From the NCBI RefSeq assembly GCF_000969415.1, contig NZ_JZEX01000157.1, positions 40,805-104,804 on the forward strand: a stretch of DNA of 64,000 nt, given 5' to 3'. The notes under the pieces were generated by a model. It saw only the letters and a program-made list of their open reading frames with translations. It had not been told where the DNA came from and ran no database searches. This document shows, one piece after another, positions 28,862 to 39,982 of this stretch. Source of the stretch: Devosia geojensis (GTDB taxonomy: Bacteria > Pseudomonadota > Alphaproteobacteria > Rhizobiales > Devosiaceae). A program made the translations under genes and the position numbers. How positions within the stretch are numbered: the first letter of the stretch is position 1; each line of letters opens with the position of its first letter.

Positions 28862-29367
28862 CGGCCTTCATCGGTGCCGTTCTCGATCACGTCGAGGACG
28901 AGCGCCAGGGCCTCGGCGACCGCAGTCTTGCGGATCGCCTCCCGTCCGATATCCCCGAACCGCCTCTCGATGACCTTCGTTCCGTTCTCGGAAGAGACAG
29001 CAAGATAGACGAGTCCGACCGGTTTTTTCTCCGAGCCGCCGTCCGGGCCGGCAATGCCCGTTACCGCCACGGCATAGTTTGTGTGGGCGGTGTTGCGGGC
29101 GCCGTCGGCCATGGCGCGGGCGACCTGGTTGGAGACCGCCCCATAGTCATGGATCAGGCGGGCGGGCACCTTGATCATCCGCGTCTTGGCGGCATTGTCG
29201 TAGACCACGTAACCGCCATAGAACGCCGCCGAGGCGCCGGGCACGTCGGTCAGCGCTCCGGCGATGAGGCCGCCCGTGCAGCTTTCGGCGGTGGCGATGG
29301 TGGCGTTGGTTTGCGTCAGCCGCTCGATGACGCGTCTGGCCGGGTCCGGCGCCCCCTTGGCCGCCAT
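28858..29367 (-). CDS. pncC: CinA-family nicotinamide-nucleotide amidohydrolase
   Basis: Stand-alone PncC domain, 169 residues, predicted to convert nicotinamide mononucleotide to nicotinate mononucleotide in pyridine nucleotide recycling. The signature AESCTGGLIAGALTDVPGAS lies near the N-terminus and TGIAGPDGGSEKKPVGLV in the middle. There is no N-terminal molybdopterin-binding COG1058 domain. It starts one base after the ispDF stop, so they form an operon. The 3' end overlaps the convergent membrane-protein gene by four bases. Confidence 0.9.
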   Translation of the reverse strand: MAAKGAPDPARRVIERLTQTNATIATAESCTGGLIAGALTDVPGASAAFYGGYVVYDNAAKTRMIKVPARLIHDYGAVSNQVARAMADGARNTAHTNYAVAVTGIAGPDGGSEKKPVGLVYLAVSSENGTKVIERRFGDIGREAIRKTAVAEALALVLDVIENGTDEGR

Positions 29368-29368
29368 T

Positions 29369-30559
29369 TCAATCCTGCCTCGGCAGTTCGATCGATGCGC
29401 TGGCCATGGCGACTATTCCCTCCTCGCGGCCGGTGAAGCCCAGCCTTTCGCTCGTCGTTGCCTTGATCGCCACGCGGGGTTCCCCGATCCCGCAGGCGGC
29501 CGCGATCGCGCTGCGCATGGCAGGCACGTGCCCGCCGATCCTCGGCGTTTCGCAAACGATTGTCACGTCCAGATTGACGATGCGGCCGCCGCGGGAGGCG
29601 ACGAGACCGGCGGCGTGCTCGAGGAAGACCCGGGAGGCCGCGCCCTTCCATTGCGGATCGCTCGGCGGGAAATGCTGGCCGATGTCGCCTTCGCCGAGCG
29701 CGCCGTAGATCGCGTCGGTCAAGGCATGCAGGGCGACGTCGGCGTCCGAGTGGCCCTTGAGCTTGCGGTCATGCGGGATCTCGACGCCGCCGAGCCAGAC
29801 AGACCTGCCCGGCTCGAACGGATGGACGTCGAAGCCGGTGCCGACGCGTGTCTCCATGGCGTTGTCTCCCGCAAGAATGCGTTCGGCGCGCGCGAAGTCC
29901 TCGCGCGCCGTGATCTTGATGTTGCCGGTGCTGCCCTGGGTCAGCGCGACCTTCAAACCCGCCCATTCGGCGATCATCGCGTCGTCGGTGAATTCGCGGG
30001 GCAGGGCGCTGGCGCGCATGTGCGCCGAAAGGATCTGCGGATAGCGGAACCCCTGCGGCGTCTGCGCGGCAAAGAGACTGTTGCGGTCTTCCGTTCCCGC
30101 GACGGTCGAACCGTCGAGCGAACGTTTGATGGTGTCGGTGACCGGTACGACCGGCAGCGCACCGTCGCTCGCCGTCAGCGCCGCCATCACATCCTCGATG
30201 ACCGCCGGTGTGACCAAGGGCCGCGCCGCGTCCTGGATCAGCACATAGTCCGGCCGGATGGGGCCCAGAGCCTTGAGGCCTTCCAGCACCGAAGCCTGGC
30301 GCGTCGCGCCGCCCGTCACGGGCGGCAGGAGGCGCGGGTCGGACAGGTTCAGCGCGTCATAGTGACCGGCGTGGTCGGGATTGATGACGGGCAGCACATG
30401 GTCTATGGCTTCGAGCGCCAGAAAGGCACTGATCGTGCGGGAAAGCACAGCCTCGCCAAGCAGTTGACGGTATTGCTTGGGCAGGTCGGCCCCTCCGCTC
30501 CCAGCCCGTTCGCCGCGGCCTGCAGCTACGACGATCACGGCGGTGGTTTTGCGGGGCAT
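29369..30559 (-). CDS. ispDF: bifunctional IspD/IspF (MEP pathway)
   Basis: Fused 2-C-methyl-D-erythritol 4-phosphate cytidylyltransferase and 2-C-methyl-D-erythritol 2,4-cyclodiphosphate synthase, 396 residues. The IspD part (1-230) has VVAAGRGERAGSGGADLPKQ and the IspF part begins at residue 235 with METRVGTGFDVHPFEPG and contains GHSDADVALHALTDAIYGAL with the zinc-binding His. The fusion is common in alphaproteobacteria, where the two reactions are otherwise split by IspE. It is divergent from dusB with a 173-base gap. Confidence 0.95.
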   Translation of the reverse strand: MPRKTTAVIVVAAGRGERAGSGGADLPKQYRQLLGEAVLSRTISAFLALEAIDHVLPVINPDHAGHYDALNLSDPRLLPPVTGGATRQASVLEGLKALGPIRPDYVLIQDAARPLVTPAVIEDVMAALTASDGALPVVPVTDTIKRSLDGSTVAGTEDRNSLFAAQTPQGFRYPQILSAHMRASALPREFTDDAMIAEWAGLKVALTQGSTGNIKITAREDFARAERILAGDNAMETRVGTGFDVHPFEPGRSVWLGGVEIPHDRKLKGHSDADVALHALTDAIYGALGEGDIGQHFPPSDPQWKGAASRVFLEHAAGLVASRGGRIVNLDVTIVCETPRIGGHVPAMRSAIAAACGIGEPRVAIKATTSERLGFTGREEGIVAMASASIELPRQD

Positions 30560-30681
30560 GGGTCCTTCGGGGTCAAAGTGCTGTCACACAGCGCTGATCT
30601 ATCGAGACCCATCGGACGCGGCAAGCCCTGCGTCCGTCAGGGGGCCGGATTGCCAGATAAGCTGTTGCGTCGCGCGTCATT

Positions 30682-30710
30682 TTGATTATTGTGCAGGCAT
30701 TCCTTAGTTT
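30682..30710 (+). promoter_or_regulatory. candidate promoter of dusB-ntrBC
   Basis: TTGATT (30682-30687) and TAGTTT (30705-30710) are separated by 17 bases, 22 bases before the dusB start. This AT-rich patch stands out in the GC-rich gap between the divergent ispDF and dusB genes. Confidence 0.5.
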
Positions 30711-30732
30711 TTGACCGTTTCTGGGGCAGTTT

Positions 30733-31734
30733 GTGTCTGAGTTTGCCTGCGGCTTGAGCATCGGGGGTCACGACCTGCCGAACCGCGCATTCCTTGAGCC
30801 CATGGCCGGCATCACTGACCGCTCGTTTCGCAGCATCGCGGAAGGCTTCGGCGCCGGTCTCGTCGTTTCAGAGATGATCGCAAGTGCCGCACTCACAACC
30901 GGCCAGGACGAGATGGTGCGCAAGCTCGCCAAGGCCGGCACGCTGCCGCATGTCGTGCAGCTCGCCGGTTGCGAAGCGGAGTGGATGGCGCGCGGGGCCG
31001 AGATCGCCTGTGCGGCCGGCGCCGACATCATCGACATCAACCTGGGATGCCCCGCCAAGCGCGTGACCAACGGCTATGCCGGCTCGGCGCTGATGCGGGT
31101 GCCGGACCAGGCGCTGCGCCTCATCGAAGCGGTCGTTGGTGCAACTCCGCTGCCCGTGACGGTCAAGATGCGGCTGGGCTGGGACGACGAGAGCCTCAAT
31201 GCGCCCGATATCGCCCGCCGCGCGGTCGACGCCGGCGTGCAGATGATCACGGTCCATGGCCGCACTCGCCAGCAGTTCTACAAGGGCGAGGCCCGCTGGC
31301 CACTGGTGCGCGCGGTCGTCGAGGCAGTGAATGTGCCCGTCGTCGTCAATGGTGACGTCATCGACGCTGCGAGCGCCCGCCGGGCGCTGGCCGAATCGGG
31401 CGCCGCCGCGGTGATGGTCGGGCGAGGCGCGCAGGGCCAGCCCTGGGTCGTCGGGCAGATCGGAGCCGCTCTGTCCGGGCGGGATGCTCCGACCGCTCCC
31501 GAGGGTGCCGCGCTCGCCGATCTCATCTGCGCCCACTACGAGGACATGCTCGCCGACTACGGCACGGCTGTTGGCCTGCGCGTGGCGCGCAAGCACCTCG
31601 GTTGGTACGCGGACGCCGCCGGCATTCCGCTCGACAAGGTCACCCGCAATGCCCTGCTCGAAAATGAGAATCCCAAAGAGGTCGTGGCAATGATCGGCAG
31701 GATCTATTCGGGGGAATGGAGGGCCGCCGCATGA
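30733..31734 (+). CDS. dusB: tRNA-dihydrouridine synthase (DusB/NifR3 type)
   Basis: FMN-dependent enzyme reducing specific uridines in tRNA D-loops, 333 residues from a GTG start. The catalytic cysteine lies in NLGCPAKRVTNGYAGSALM, and the FMN phosphate-binding GDVIDAASARRAL and VMVGRGAQGQPW loops follow. The gene upstream of ntrBC was named nifR3 in Rhodobacter, and the same order is seen here. Its stop overlaps the ntrB start (ATGA). Confidence 0.93.
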   Translation: MSEFACGLSIGGHDLPNRAFLEPMAGITDRSFRSIAEGFGAGLVVSEMIASAALTTGQDEMVRKLAKAGTLPHVVQLAGCEAEWMARGAEIACAAGADIIDINLGCPAKRVTNGYAGSALMRVPDQALRLIEAVVGATPLPVTVKMRLGWDDESLNAPDIARRAVDAGVQMITVHGRTRQQFYKGEARWPLVRAVVEAVNVPVVVNGDVIDAASARRALAESGAAAVMVGRGAQGQPWVVGQIGAALSGRDAPTAPEGAALADLICAHYEDMLADYGTAVGLRVARKHLGWYADAAGIPLDKVTRNALLENENPKEVVAMIGRIYSGEWRAAA

Positions 31735-32848
31735 AAGCCAAAGTCGATCCGCAAGCGTCCACCGCCGTGTTGCAGGCTCTTCCGCAGCCGATCATCGTCG
31801 TGGGCGAAGACCATTCCATCACCTTCGTCAACTACGCGGCCGAGGCGTTCTTCGGTGCTTCGCTCAGCGTCCTCGCCCGCCAGAAGCTCGATGATCTCAT
31901 CGCCTTCGGCTCGCCGATCATCGCCCTCGTCGAGACGGTGGCGCAGCGGCGCGCGCCGATGACGGAGTACCGCGTGCGCGTCGGCTCCTCCCGTTTCGGG
32001 GACGAGCGCATCGCCGACGTCTTCGCCAGCCCGCTCTCGGACAGCGACGGGCGCATCGCGCTTCTCATCCAGGAGCGCACCATGGCGGATAAGATCGACC
32101 GGCAGATGGTCTCGCGCGGCGCGGCGCGCTCGGTCACGGGGCTCGCCTCCATGCTTGCCCACGAGATCAAGAACCCGCTTTCGGGCATCCGCGGCGCCGC
32201 CCAGCTTCTCGAGCAGAGCGTGCCGGTCGACGAGATCCCGCTTGCCCGTCTCATCCGCGAGGAGACCGACCGCATCGTCGACCTCATCGACCGGGTCGAG
32301 GTCTTCGGCGACGACCGCCCGCTCGACCGCGAGGCGATCAACATCCATGTCGTGCTCGACCGGGTGAAGCTCCTCGCCAGGAACGGAGTGGCGCGCGGCA
32401 TCACGTTCTCTGAGGAGTACGATCCATCGCTGCCCCCGGTCTGGGGCAATCGGGATCAGCTCATCCAGATCTTCCTCAATCTCGTCAAGAACGCCTCGGA
32501 AGCCCTTGAGCGGACGCAGAAACCGGAGATCAAGTTCTCGACGGCGTTCCGCCCTGGCATCCGCATCAGCGTGACCGGAGTTTCCGAGCGTATTTCACTG
32601 CCGCTCGAAATCGTCATCGAGGACAACGGGCCGGGGGTTCCGCCGGACATCCTGCCGTTCCTCTTCGATCCGTTCGTCACCACCAAGACCAACGGGTCGG
32701 GTCTGGGGCTGGCGCTCGTTGCAAAAATCGTGGGCGATCATGGCGGCGTGATCGACTGCGACAGCCGGCCTGGGCGGACGCGCTTCCGCATCCTGCTGCC
32801 GGTCGCCAATCCGGCTCAAGTTACGCCTTCTGAAGAGGTCATGGCCAA

Positions 32849-32852
<4 letters not shown>
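31731..32852 (+). CDS. ntrB: nitrogen regulation sensor kinase NtrB
   Basis: Cytoplasmic histidine kinase/phosphatase (GlnL) that controls NtrC in response to PII and glutamine, 373 residues. An N-terminal PAS domain (about 15-125) precedes the dimerisation helix with H144 in [17 protein letters not shown] and a C-terminal ATPase domain with N and G boxes ([30 protein letters not shown]). The ATG at 31731 overlaps the dusB stop and follows GGAGGG. The next gene overlaps by four bases, so dusB-ntrB-ntrC form one operon. Confidence 0.95.
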
Positions 32853-34297
<1,445 letters not shown>

Positions 34298-34442
34298 CTC
34301 GCAATTTCCGAGCATTTAACCCGGCGATTCCGGCCCTTCGCGGGCCAGTGTCGCATTTTGGCAACAATTGTCTTGAAGGGTCGCGGCAATTCGGTCAGGC
34401 TGCGGACGTTGAGGCGGCGAGGGGGCCGTGCGATTGTGTTGA

Positions 34443-36779
34443 ATGGACGAAACGGTAGCTACCGGCACTCAGCCACACCCTGAACGCGAGCCTGCGGCGA
34501 CGCAGGCCGCGCGCGCACCGGTGTTTGCGGTGCAGAACAACAGGCCGTTGCGTATCGTCGGCTTCGCGGTGGTGCTTGCCTCCGTCGTGATGTCGTCCGT
34601 CTCCTTCCTCATTCTCACCGGCACGACGCGAATCGAGCCGTCGCCCGAGATCTGGACGGCGATCTGGGTTGTCACCGGCATCCTGGTGCTGCTGATGATC
34701 GCCCTGGTGGTGACCGAGGCGGCGCTGCTGATCCAGGCGCGCATCGACGGGCAACCCGGCGCCCGGCTGCAGGTGCGCATGGTGACCATGTTCGCCCTGC
34801 TTGCCGGCATTCCCGCCGCGATCGTCGCGGTGGTGGCGACCATTTCCCTCAACCAGGGCCTCGACCAGTGGTTCTCCGAGCGGACCCGCGCGATGGTGGA
34901 GAGCTCGCGGCTCGTCGCGCGTTCCTACATGCTCGAGCACGCGCAGGTGCTGCGCGACGATATCATCTGGGTGGCCACCGAGCTGGAGCAGGCGCGCGCG
35001 ACGTTCGAGAGCGACCGGGAGCGTTTCCAGCGCATCTTCACCGCCCTGGCGGTGACCCGATCGTTGCCCTTCTCGTCGCTTATCGACGCCGAGGGCGACA
35101 CGCTGATGCGCGCGCAGATCAACGTGCAGGGTGGCTATCCCCGCCTGCCGGAGGGGATCACCGACGGCGTCGTCGAAGGTCGGCCCACGGCCATCGCGCC
35201 GGGCTCGACGAATCTCGTCGGTTCCGTGGTCAAGCTGCGCGGCTATGAGGACACCTATCTCTTCGTCGCCCGGGCGGTCGACCCGGAGGTGCTCGAATAC
35301 ATGCGCCTTACCGACGAGAACATCACCGAGTATCGCGAGTATGCGTCCAACCGGTTGGTGTTCCAGATCACCTTCACCATCATGTATGTGGGCCTCGCGG
35401 TCGTGCTGCTGCTGGCAGCGCTCTGGATCGGCATCGCGCTCGCCAACCGCTTCGTCGACCCCATCCGCTACCTGATGGTGGCCTCGAACCGGGTGAGCCA
35501 GGGCGACCTCGAGGTGCGCGTGCCGGTGCGCGAGGAACGCGGTGACCTGCGCGATCTGATGAACCGCTTCAACCGCATGATCGAGCAGTTGCGCAGCCAG
35601 CGCGAGGCGCTTGTCAGCGCCAGCCAGATGAACGAGAAGCGCCGCCAGTTCACCGAGGCGGTGGTGGAGGGCGTGTCGGCGGGTATCGTCGGCCTCGATC
35701 CCTACAACGCCGTCACCCTCGTCAACGCGCGCGCCTGCGAGATGCTCGACAAGCCGGAGCGCGAGCTGATGGGCGCGGCCATCGACAAGGTCCTGCCCGA
35801 GCTCGGGGCCATCCTCGAACGCGCCCGTTCCGCGCGGCGTGGGCAGGTGCGCGATCAGATCCACATCGGCAGCGAGCAGGACCGGCGCACCTATCAGGTG
35901 CAGCTCACCCGCGAAGGTTCGATCACCGAATCGAAGGGCTACGTCCTCACCTTCGACGACATCACCGACCTCGAATCGGCCCAGCGCACCAGCGCGTGGG
36001 CGGATGTCGCGCGGCGCATCGCGCACGAGATCAAGAATCCGCTGACGCCCATCCAGCTCTCGGCCGAACGCCTGCGCCGGCGCTACGGCAACAAACTGGA
36101 GGACGACCGCGAGGTCTTCGATAAGTGCATCAACACCATCGTCCGGCAGGTCGGCGATATCGGGCGCATGGTCGACGAGTTCTCGGCCTTCGCGCGGATG
36201 CCCGAGGCGGCGCCCGCCATGGCGGACCTTTCCGACACCATCCGTCAGGCGGTGTTCCTCGAAAGCGTGCGTTTGCCGGAAATCAATATTTCGACGGACC
36301 TTCCGGATGAGCCGATCTATGCCTATTTCGATACGAGGCTCATTTCCCAGTGCCTGACCAATCTCATCAAGAATTCCGTAGAAGCATTTGAATCAATTGA
36401 GATCGGCTCCCTTGTACATCCTCGGATCATGGTGCAGGCAGATATCGAGGGCCAGTTCGCGCGCATTGCCGTTTCCGACAATGGCAAGGGCTGGCCGAAG
36501 GAAAACCGGCTGCGACTGCTCGAGCCCTACATGACGACGCGCGAGAAGGGCACCGGACTTGGCCTTGCTATTGTCACAAAGATTGTCGAGCAGCACGGCG
36601 GCCAGATCGAGCTCCTCGATTCCGACCCCGACGAGAATGGGCGCGTCGGAGCCACTTTCGCTTTCACACTCCCATTGCATTCATCGACCAATACGACTGG
36701 TGCACATGCCGGCAATGATCGGTCCAGCCAACCGGGATTACAGGAGGAGCCGCTAGTCCACGCGGCGGTTCGCAATTAA
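34443..36779 (+). CDS. ntrY: nitrogen regulation sensor kinase NtrY
   Basis: Membrane-bound histidine kinase partner of NtrX, 778 residues. About three helices near the N-terminus (36-58, 70-97, 116-137), a periplasmic domain and a fourth helix (about 312-336) precede a HAMP domain, a PAS domain (about 400-510), the phospho-acceptor H528 in [19 protein letters not shown] and the ATPase domain (DNGKGWPKEN, GTGLGLAIVTKI). The upstream gap holds a small GGCCC/GGGCC hairpin (34332-34346) that may end the ntrBC transcript. Its stop shares one base with the ntrX start. Confidence 0.94.
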   Translation: MDETVATGTQPHPEREPAATQAARAPVFAVQNNRPLRIVGFAVVLASVVMSSVSFLILTGTTRIEPSPEIWTAIWVVTGILVLLMIALVVTEAALLIQARIDGQPGARLQVRMVTMFALLAGIPAAIVAVVATISLNQGLDQWFSERTRAMVESSRLVARSYMLEHAQVLRDDIIWVATELEQARATFESDRERFQRIFTALAVTRSLPFSSLIDAEGDTLMRAQINVQGGYPRLPEGITDGVVEGRPTAIAPGSTNLVGSVVKLRGYEDTYLFVARAVDPEVLEYMRLTDENITEYREYASNRLVFQITFTIMYVGLAVVLLLAALWIGIALANRFVDPIRYLMVASNRVSQGDLEVRVPVREERGDLRDLMNRFNRMIEQLRSQREALVSASQMNEKRRQFTEAVVEGVSAGIVGLDPYNAVTLVNARACEMLDKPERELMGAAIDKVLPELGAILERARSARRGQVRDQIHIGSEQDRRTYQVQLTREGSITESKGYVLTFDDITDLESAQRTSAWADVARRIAHEIKNPLTPIQLSAERLRRRYGNKLEDDREVFDKCINTIVRQVGDIGRMVDEFSAFARMPEAAPAMADLSDTIRQAVFLESVRLPEINISTDLPDEPIYAYFDTRLISQCLTNLIKNSVEAFESIEIGSLVHPRIMVQADIEGQFARIAVSDNGKGWPKENRLRLLEPYMTTREKGTGLGLAIVTKIVEQHGGQIELLDSDPDENGRVGATFAFTLPLHSSTNTTGAHAGNDRSSQPGLQEEPLVHAAVRN

Positions 36780-38164
36780 TGGCACTCGACATACTCATCA
36801 TCGATGACGAAGACGACATCCGCGAGCTGATCGCCGGCATCCTTGAGGACGAGGGGTACGAAGCCCGGCAGGCCCATGACGCGGATAGCGGGCTCAACGA
36901 GATCGCCCGCCGGCGGCCGAGCCTCGTCTTCCTCGACATCTGGCTGCAGGGGTCGCGGCTCGACGGCCTGCAGCTGCTCGACATCTTCCAGGCCCAGCAT
37001 CCCGAGATGCCGGTGGTGATGATCTCCGGCCATGGCAATGTCGAGACCGCGGTCTCGGCCATCAAGCGCGGTGCCTACGACTACATCGAAAAGCCATTCA
37101 AGGTGGACCGGCTGCTGCACATCACGCAGCGCGCCGTCGAGGCGACGCGCCTGCGTAACGAGGTGGCCGAGCTTAAGGAGCGCACCGCCACCAAGACGGC
37201 CGAGCTCGTCGGCTCCTCGCCGACGCTGCACCACGTGCGCAGCATCATTGAGAAATCGGCGCCCACCAACTCGCGCATCTTCATTGCCGGCCCGTCCGGG
37301 GCGGGCAAGGGGATGGTCGCACGGCTCATCCACCAGAAGAGCCCGCGCGCGCAGGCGCCATTCATCGAGATCAACGCCTCGCTCTATGCGCCCGACGAGG
37401 TCGCCGCGGTGCTGTTCGGGCGCGAGGTGCGCGAGAAGACCGGAATCCTGCGCACCGAGGTCGGCGCCCTCGAGCGGGCGCATGGCGGTACGCTCTACCT
37501 TTCCGAGGTCACCTCGCTGCCGGCGGCGGTGCAGCAGACGCTGCTGCGCACGCTGGTCGAGAACCGGTTCAACCGCGTGGGCGGGCAGGGGGCGGTGCCC
37601 ATCGACGTGCGCATCATCTCGGCAAGCTCGCAGAACGTGGGCGCGCAGATCGAGGCCGGCGAGTTCCGCTCGGATCTCTTCCACAGGCTTTCGATCGTGC
37701 CGGTGCAGCTGACGCCGCTGCGCGAGCGCCGCGAGGACGTGCCGCCGCTGGTCAAGATCTTCATCGACCAGATCTGCCGCATGCACAATTTGCAGCGCCT
37801 GACCATCGGCGACGATGCCATCGCCGTGCTGCAGGCGCAGGACTGGCCGGGCAATGCCCGCCAGCTGCGCAATTCGATCGAGCGCCTGCTCATCCTCATG
37901 AAGGATCAGGCGCCGGTCGATGGCGTCATCACCGCCGTCATGCTGCCGTCCGATATCGGCGAGGTGCTGCCGACGGTGGGGGACACGGATGCGTCGGCGC
38001 ACCTGATGAGCCTGCCGCTGCGCGAGGCGCGCGAGGTGTTCGAGCGGCAGTACCTGCTCGCCCAGATCGAGCGTTTCGGCGGCAACATCTCCAAGACCGC
38101 CGAGTTCGTCGGCATGGAGCGCAGCGCTCTGCACCGCAAGATCAAGTCGCTGGGGCTGACCTGA
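36779..38164 (+). CDS. ntrX: response regulator NtrX (AAA+ domain degenerate)
   Basis: Response regulator of the NtrYX pair, linked in alphaproteobacteria to nitrogen, redox and envelope control, 461 residues. The receiver domain has D53 (VFLDIWLQG) and the conserved K105 (YIEKPFK). The AAA+ domain has an intact Walker A GPSGAGKG (171-178), but no GAFTGA motif, and the Walker B reads GTLYLSEV, with Ser where NtrC has Asp (LFLDEI). The C-terminal Fis-type helix-turn-helix (GNISKTAEFVGMERSALHRK) is present. It therefore probably does not remodel sigma-54 polymerase and may regulate by DNA binding alone, as proposed for other NtrX proteins lacking GAFTGA. Confidence 0.92.
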   Translation: MALDILIIDDEDDIRELIAGILEDEGYEARQAHDADSGLNEIARRRPSLVFLDIWLQGSRLDGLQLLDIFQAQHPEMPVVMISGHGNVETAVSAIKRGAYDYIEKPFKVDRLLHITQRAVEATRLRNEVAELKERTATKTAELVGSSPTLHHVRSIIEKSAPTNSRIFIAGPSGAGKGMVARLIHQKSPRAQAPFIEINASLYAPDEVAAVLFGREVREKTGILRTEVGALERAHGGTLYLSEVTSLPAAVQQTLLRTLVENRFNRVGGQGAVPIDVRIISASSQNVGAQIEAGEFRSDLFHRLSIVPVQLTPLRERREDVPPLVKIFIDQICRMHNLQRLTIGDDAIAVLQAQDWPGNARQLRNSIERLLILMKDQAPVDGVITAVMLPSDIGEVLPTVGDTDASAHLMSLPLREAREVFERQYLLAQIERFGGNISKTAEFVGMERSALHRKIKSLGLT

Positions 38165-38176
38165 TCCGGCGGTCGG

Positions 38177-38217
38177 GCAGGGCGGGTCTGTTCCGAGCGC
38201 GGGTAGGCACGCCCTGC
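38177..38217 (+). terminator. inverted repeat after ntrX
   Basis: An 8-bp stem GCAGGGCG/CGCCCTGC with a 25-base loop lies 12 bases after the ntrX stop. There is no T-tract, so factor-independent termination is uncertain; it could also shape the hfq leader. Confidence 0.35.
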
Positions 38218-38348
38218 TAACTGTGCCATACTCTTGATGCGGGACTGCCAGGTCCTGCGAGCGTGGAGCCAGGCGGCAGCATCCACGCAGGTTTGGTGCG
38301 ACCAAGCAACGATAACAGCGACAACGAATGCCGCAAGAAGAGGCCTGA

Positions 38349-38600
38349 ATGCCCGGCGAAAAACAACAAAACCTGCAGGACGCGTTTCTCAATCATGTCC
38401 GCAAGCAAAAAGTCCCGGTGACGATATTTCTGGTAAACGGAGTGAAATTGCAGGGGGTTATCACCTGGTTCGATAACTTCTGCCTGCTGTTGCGCCGGGA
38501 CGCACAATCGCAACTCGTTTACAAGCACGCGATATCGACCATCATGCCCGGTGCTCCGATCCAGCTCTTTGATCCCGAGCATGGTGGCGACAACGCCTGA
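38349..38600 (+). CDS. hfq: RNA chaperone Hfq
   Basis: Hexameric Sm-like RNA chaperone that helps small RNAs pair with mRNAs, 83 residues. The Sm1 motif region [20 protein letters not shown] and the Sm2 segment [12 protein letters not shown] are complete. The C-terminal tail is short (about 15 residues), as is usual in alphaproteobacteria. The ntrX-hfq-hflX order is conserved in rhizobia. Spacing of 11 bases to hflX suggests co-transcription. Presence of Hfq fits with the candidate small RNAs noted in this window. Confidence 0.97.
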   Translation: MPGEKQQNLQDAFLNHVRKQKVPVTIFLVNGVKLQGVITWFDNFCLLLRRDAQSQLVYKHAISTIMPGAPIQLFDPEHGGDNA

Positions 38601-38611
38601 CGCACTTGCGC

Positions 38612-39973
38612 ATGGGTGATTTTTCAGAAGACGCGGACCGGTCCGCCGGTCCGCAGGCATTCATCGACCGCCAGGAGAAGCCTGTGCGGGCCGGTGTCGT
38701 TTGCCCCGACGTTCGCGGCAGCGGTTATCAGCGCACGGCTGAATCCCGGCTCGCCGAATTCGAAGGGCTGGCCGAAGCGATCCGGCTGGAGGTGGTCTTC
38801 TCCGAGATCGTGCGGGTGCGCGAGGTGCGCCCGGCGACGTTCATCGGCGGCGGCCAGGTCGAAACGCTCGGCCAGCGCGTCGAGGCCGAGGGCATCGAGC
38901 TCCTGCTGTTCGATGCGTCCCTGAGCCCCATCCAGCAGCGCAATCTCGAGCGGGAGACGGGCGCCAAGGTGCTGGATCGCACCGCGCTCATTCTCGAGAT
39001 CTTCGGCGAGCGCGCCGCGACACGCGAAGGCGTGCTGCAGGTCGAACTTGCCCACCTCAACTATCAGAAGAGCCGCCTCGTGCGCTCCTGGACGCACCTC
39101 GAACGGCAGCGGGGCGGTTTCGGGTTCCTCGGCGGGCCTGGCGAGACGCAGATCGAAAGCGACCGCCGTCTGTTGCAGGAGCGGATTTCGCTCATCGAGG
39201 AGCGGCTCGACAAGGTCAAGCGGACCCGCGCCGTGCAGCGGCGGCGGCGCAATGTCGTTTCGTTCCCGATCGTTGCGCTCGTCGGCTATACCAACGCCGG
39301 AAAATCCAGTCTTTTCAATATCCTAACCGGGGCAGGGGTGTTCGCCGAGGACCTCCTTTTCGCCACCCTCGACACCACGGTGCGCAAGATCGAGCTGCCG
39401 CACGGGCGCGAAGTGATGCTCAGCGACACGGTCGGGTTCGTCAGCGAGCTGCCGACCGACCTCGTCGCCGCCTTCCGCGCCACCCTCGAAGAGGTGGTCG
39501 AAGCCGATGTCGTCCTGCACGTGCGCGACGTTTCCAATCCCGACCACGCGGCGCAGGCCAACGACGTGCTCGGCGTGCTCGCCGATCTCGGTGTCACGGC
39601 CGAAACGACGCCGATCATCGAGGTCTGGAACAAGATCGATCTTCTTGCCGGCGAAGAGGGACGGGAGACGGCGCTTGCCGGCGTCACGCCGGCGAGCAAG
39701 GTCAGCGCCGCGGTGCCGGTTTCCGCCAGGACGGGGGAGGGGCTCGATACCCTGCGCCTTGCCGTCGAGGCGGCGTTGGCGGACCGCAGCGGCACCTACC
39801 GGGTGCACGTGCCGCACAGCGCCGGTGGCGATATCGGCTGGCTGCACAGCAACACCGAAGTGCTGTCGCGCGAGGAGCCCGACGAGCGCGGATCGAGCTT
39901 CGTGGTGCGCGTCGAGCCGAGGCACCTGACCATGTTCCTCGAGCGCTTCAACGGACGCCTCGAGCGCGTATAG
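38612..39973 (+). CDS. hflX: GTPase HflX
   Basis: Ribosome-associated GTPase that splits stalled or damaged 70S ribosomes, 453 residues. The N-terminal HflX domain includes GGGQVETLGQ; the coiled-coil segment is followed by the GTP-binding domain with G1 VGYTNAGKSSLFN, G3 DTVGF and G4 NKID. The ATG at 38612 is used; a TTG two codons upstream is also possible. It lies directly after hfq, the classical pairing. The next gene is convergent, ten bases away. Confidence 0.94.
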   Translation: MGDFSEDADRSAGPQAFIDRQEKPVRAGVVCPDVRGSGYQRTAESRLAEFEGLAEAIRLEVVFSEIVRVREVRPATFIGGGQVETLGQRVEAEGIELLLFDASLSPIQQRNLERETGAKVLDRTALILEIFGERAATREGVLQVELAHLNYQKSRLVRSWTHLERQRGGFGFLGGPGETQIESDRRLLQERISLIEERLDKVKRTRAVQRRRRNVVSFPIVALVGYTNAGKSSLFNILTGAGVFAEDLLFATLDTTVRKIELPHGREVMLSDTVGFVSELPTDLVAAFRATLEEVVEADVVLHVRDVSNPDHAAQANDVLGVLADLGVTAETTPIIEVWNKIDLLAGEEGRETALAGVTPASKVSAAVPVSARTGEGLDTLRLAVEAALADRSGTYRVHVPHSAGGDIGWLHSNTEVLSREEPDERGSSFVVRVEPRHLTMFLERFNGRLERV

Positions 39974-39982
39974 CTCCTTGAG

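Noticed and set aside
34347..34442. Sigma-54 promoter in front of ntrY
   Set aside because: TGGCAACAATTGTCTTG resembles the -24 element but lacks the GC at the correct -12 spacing.
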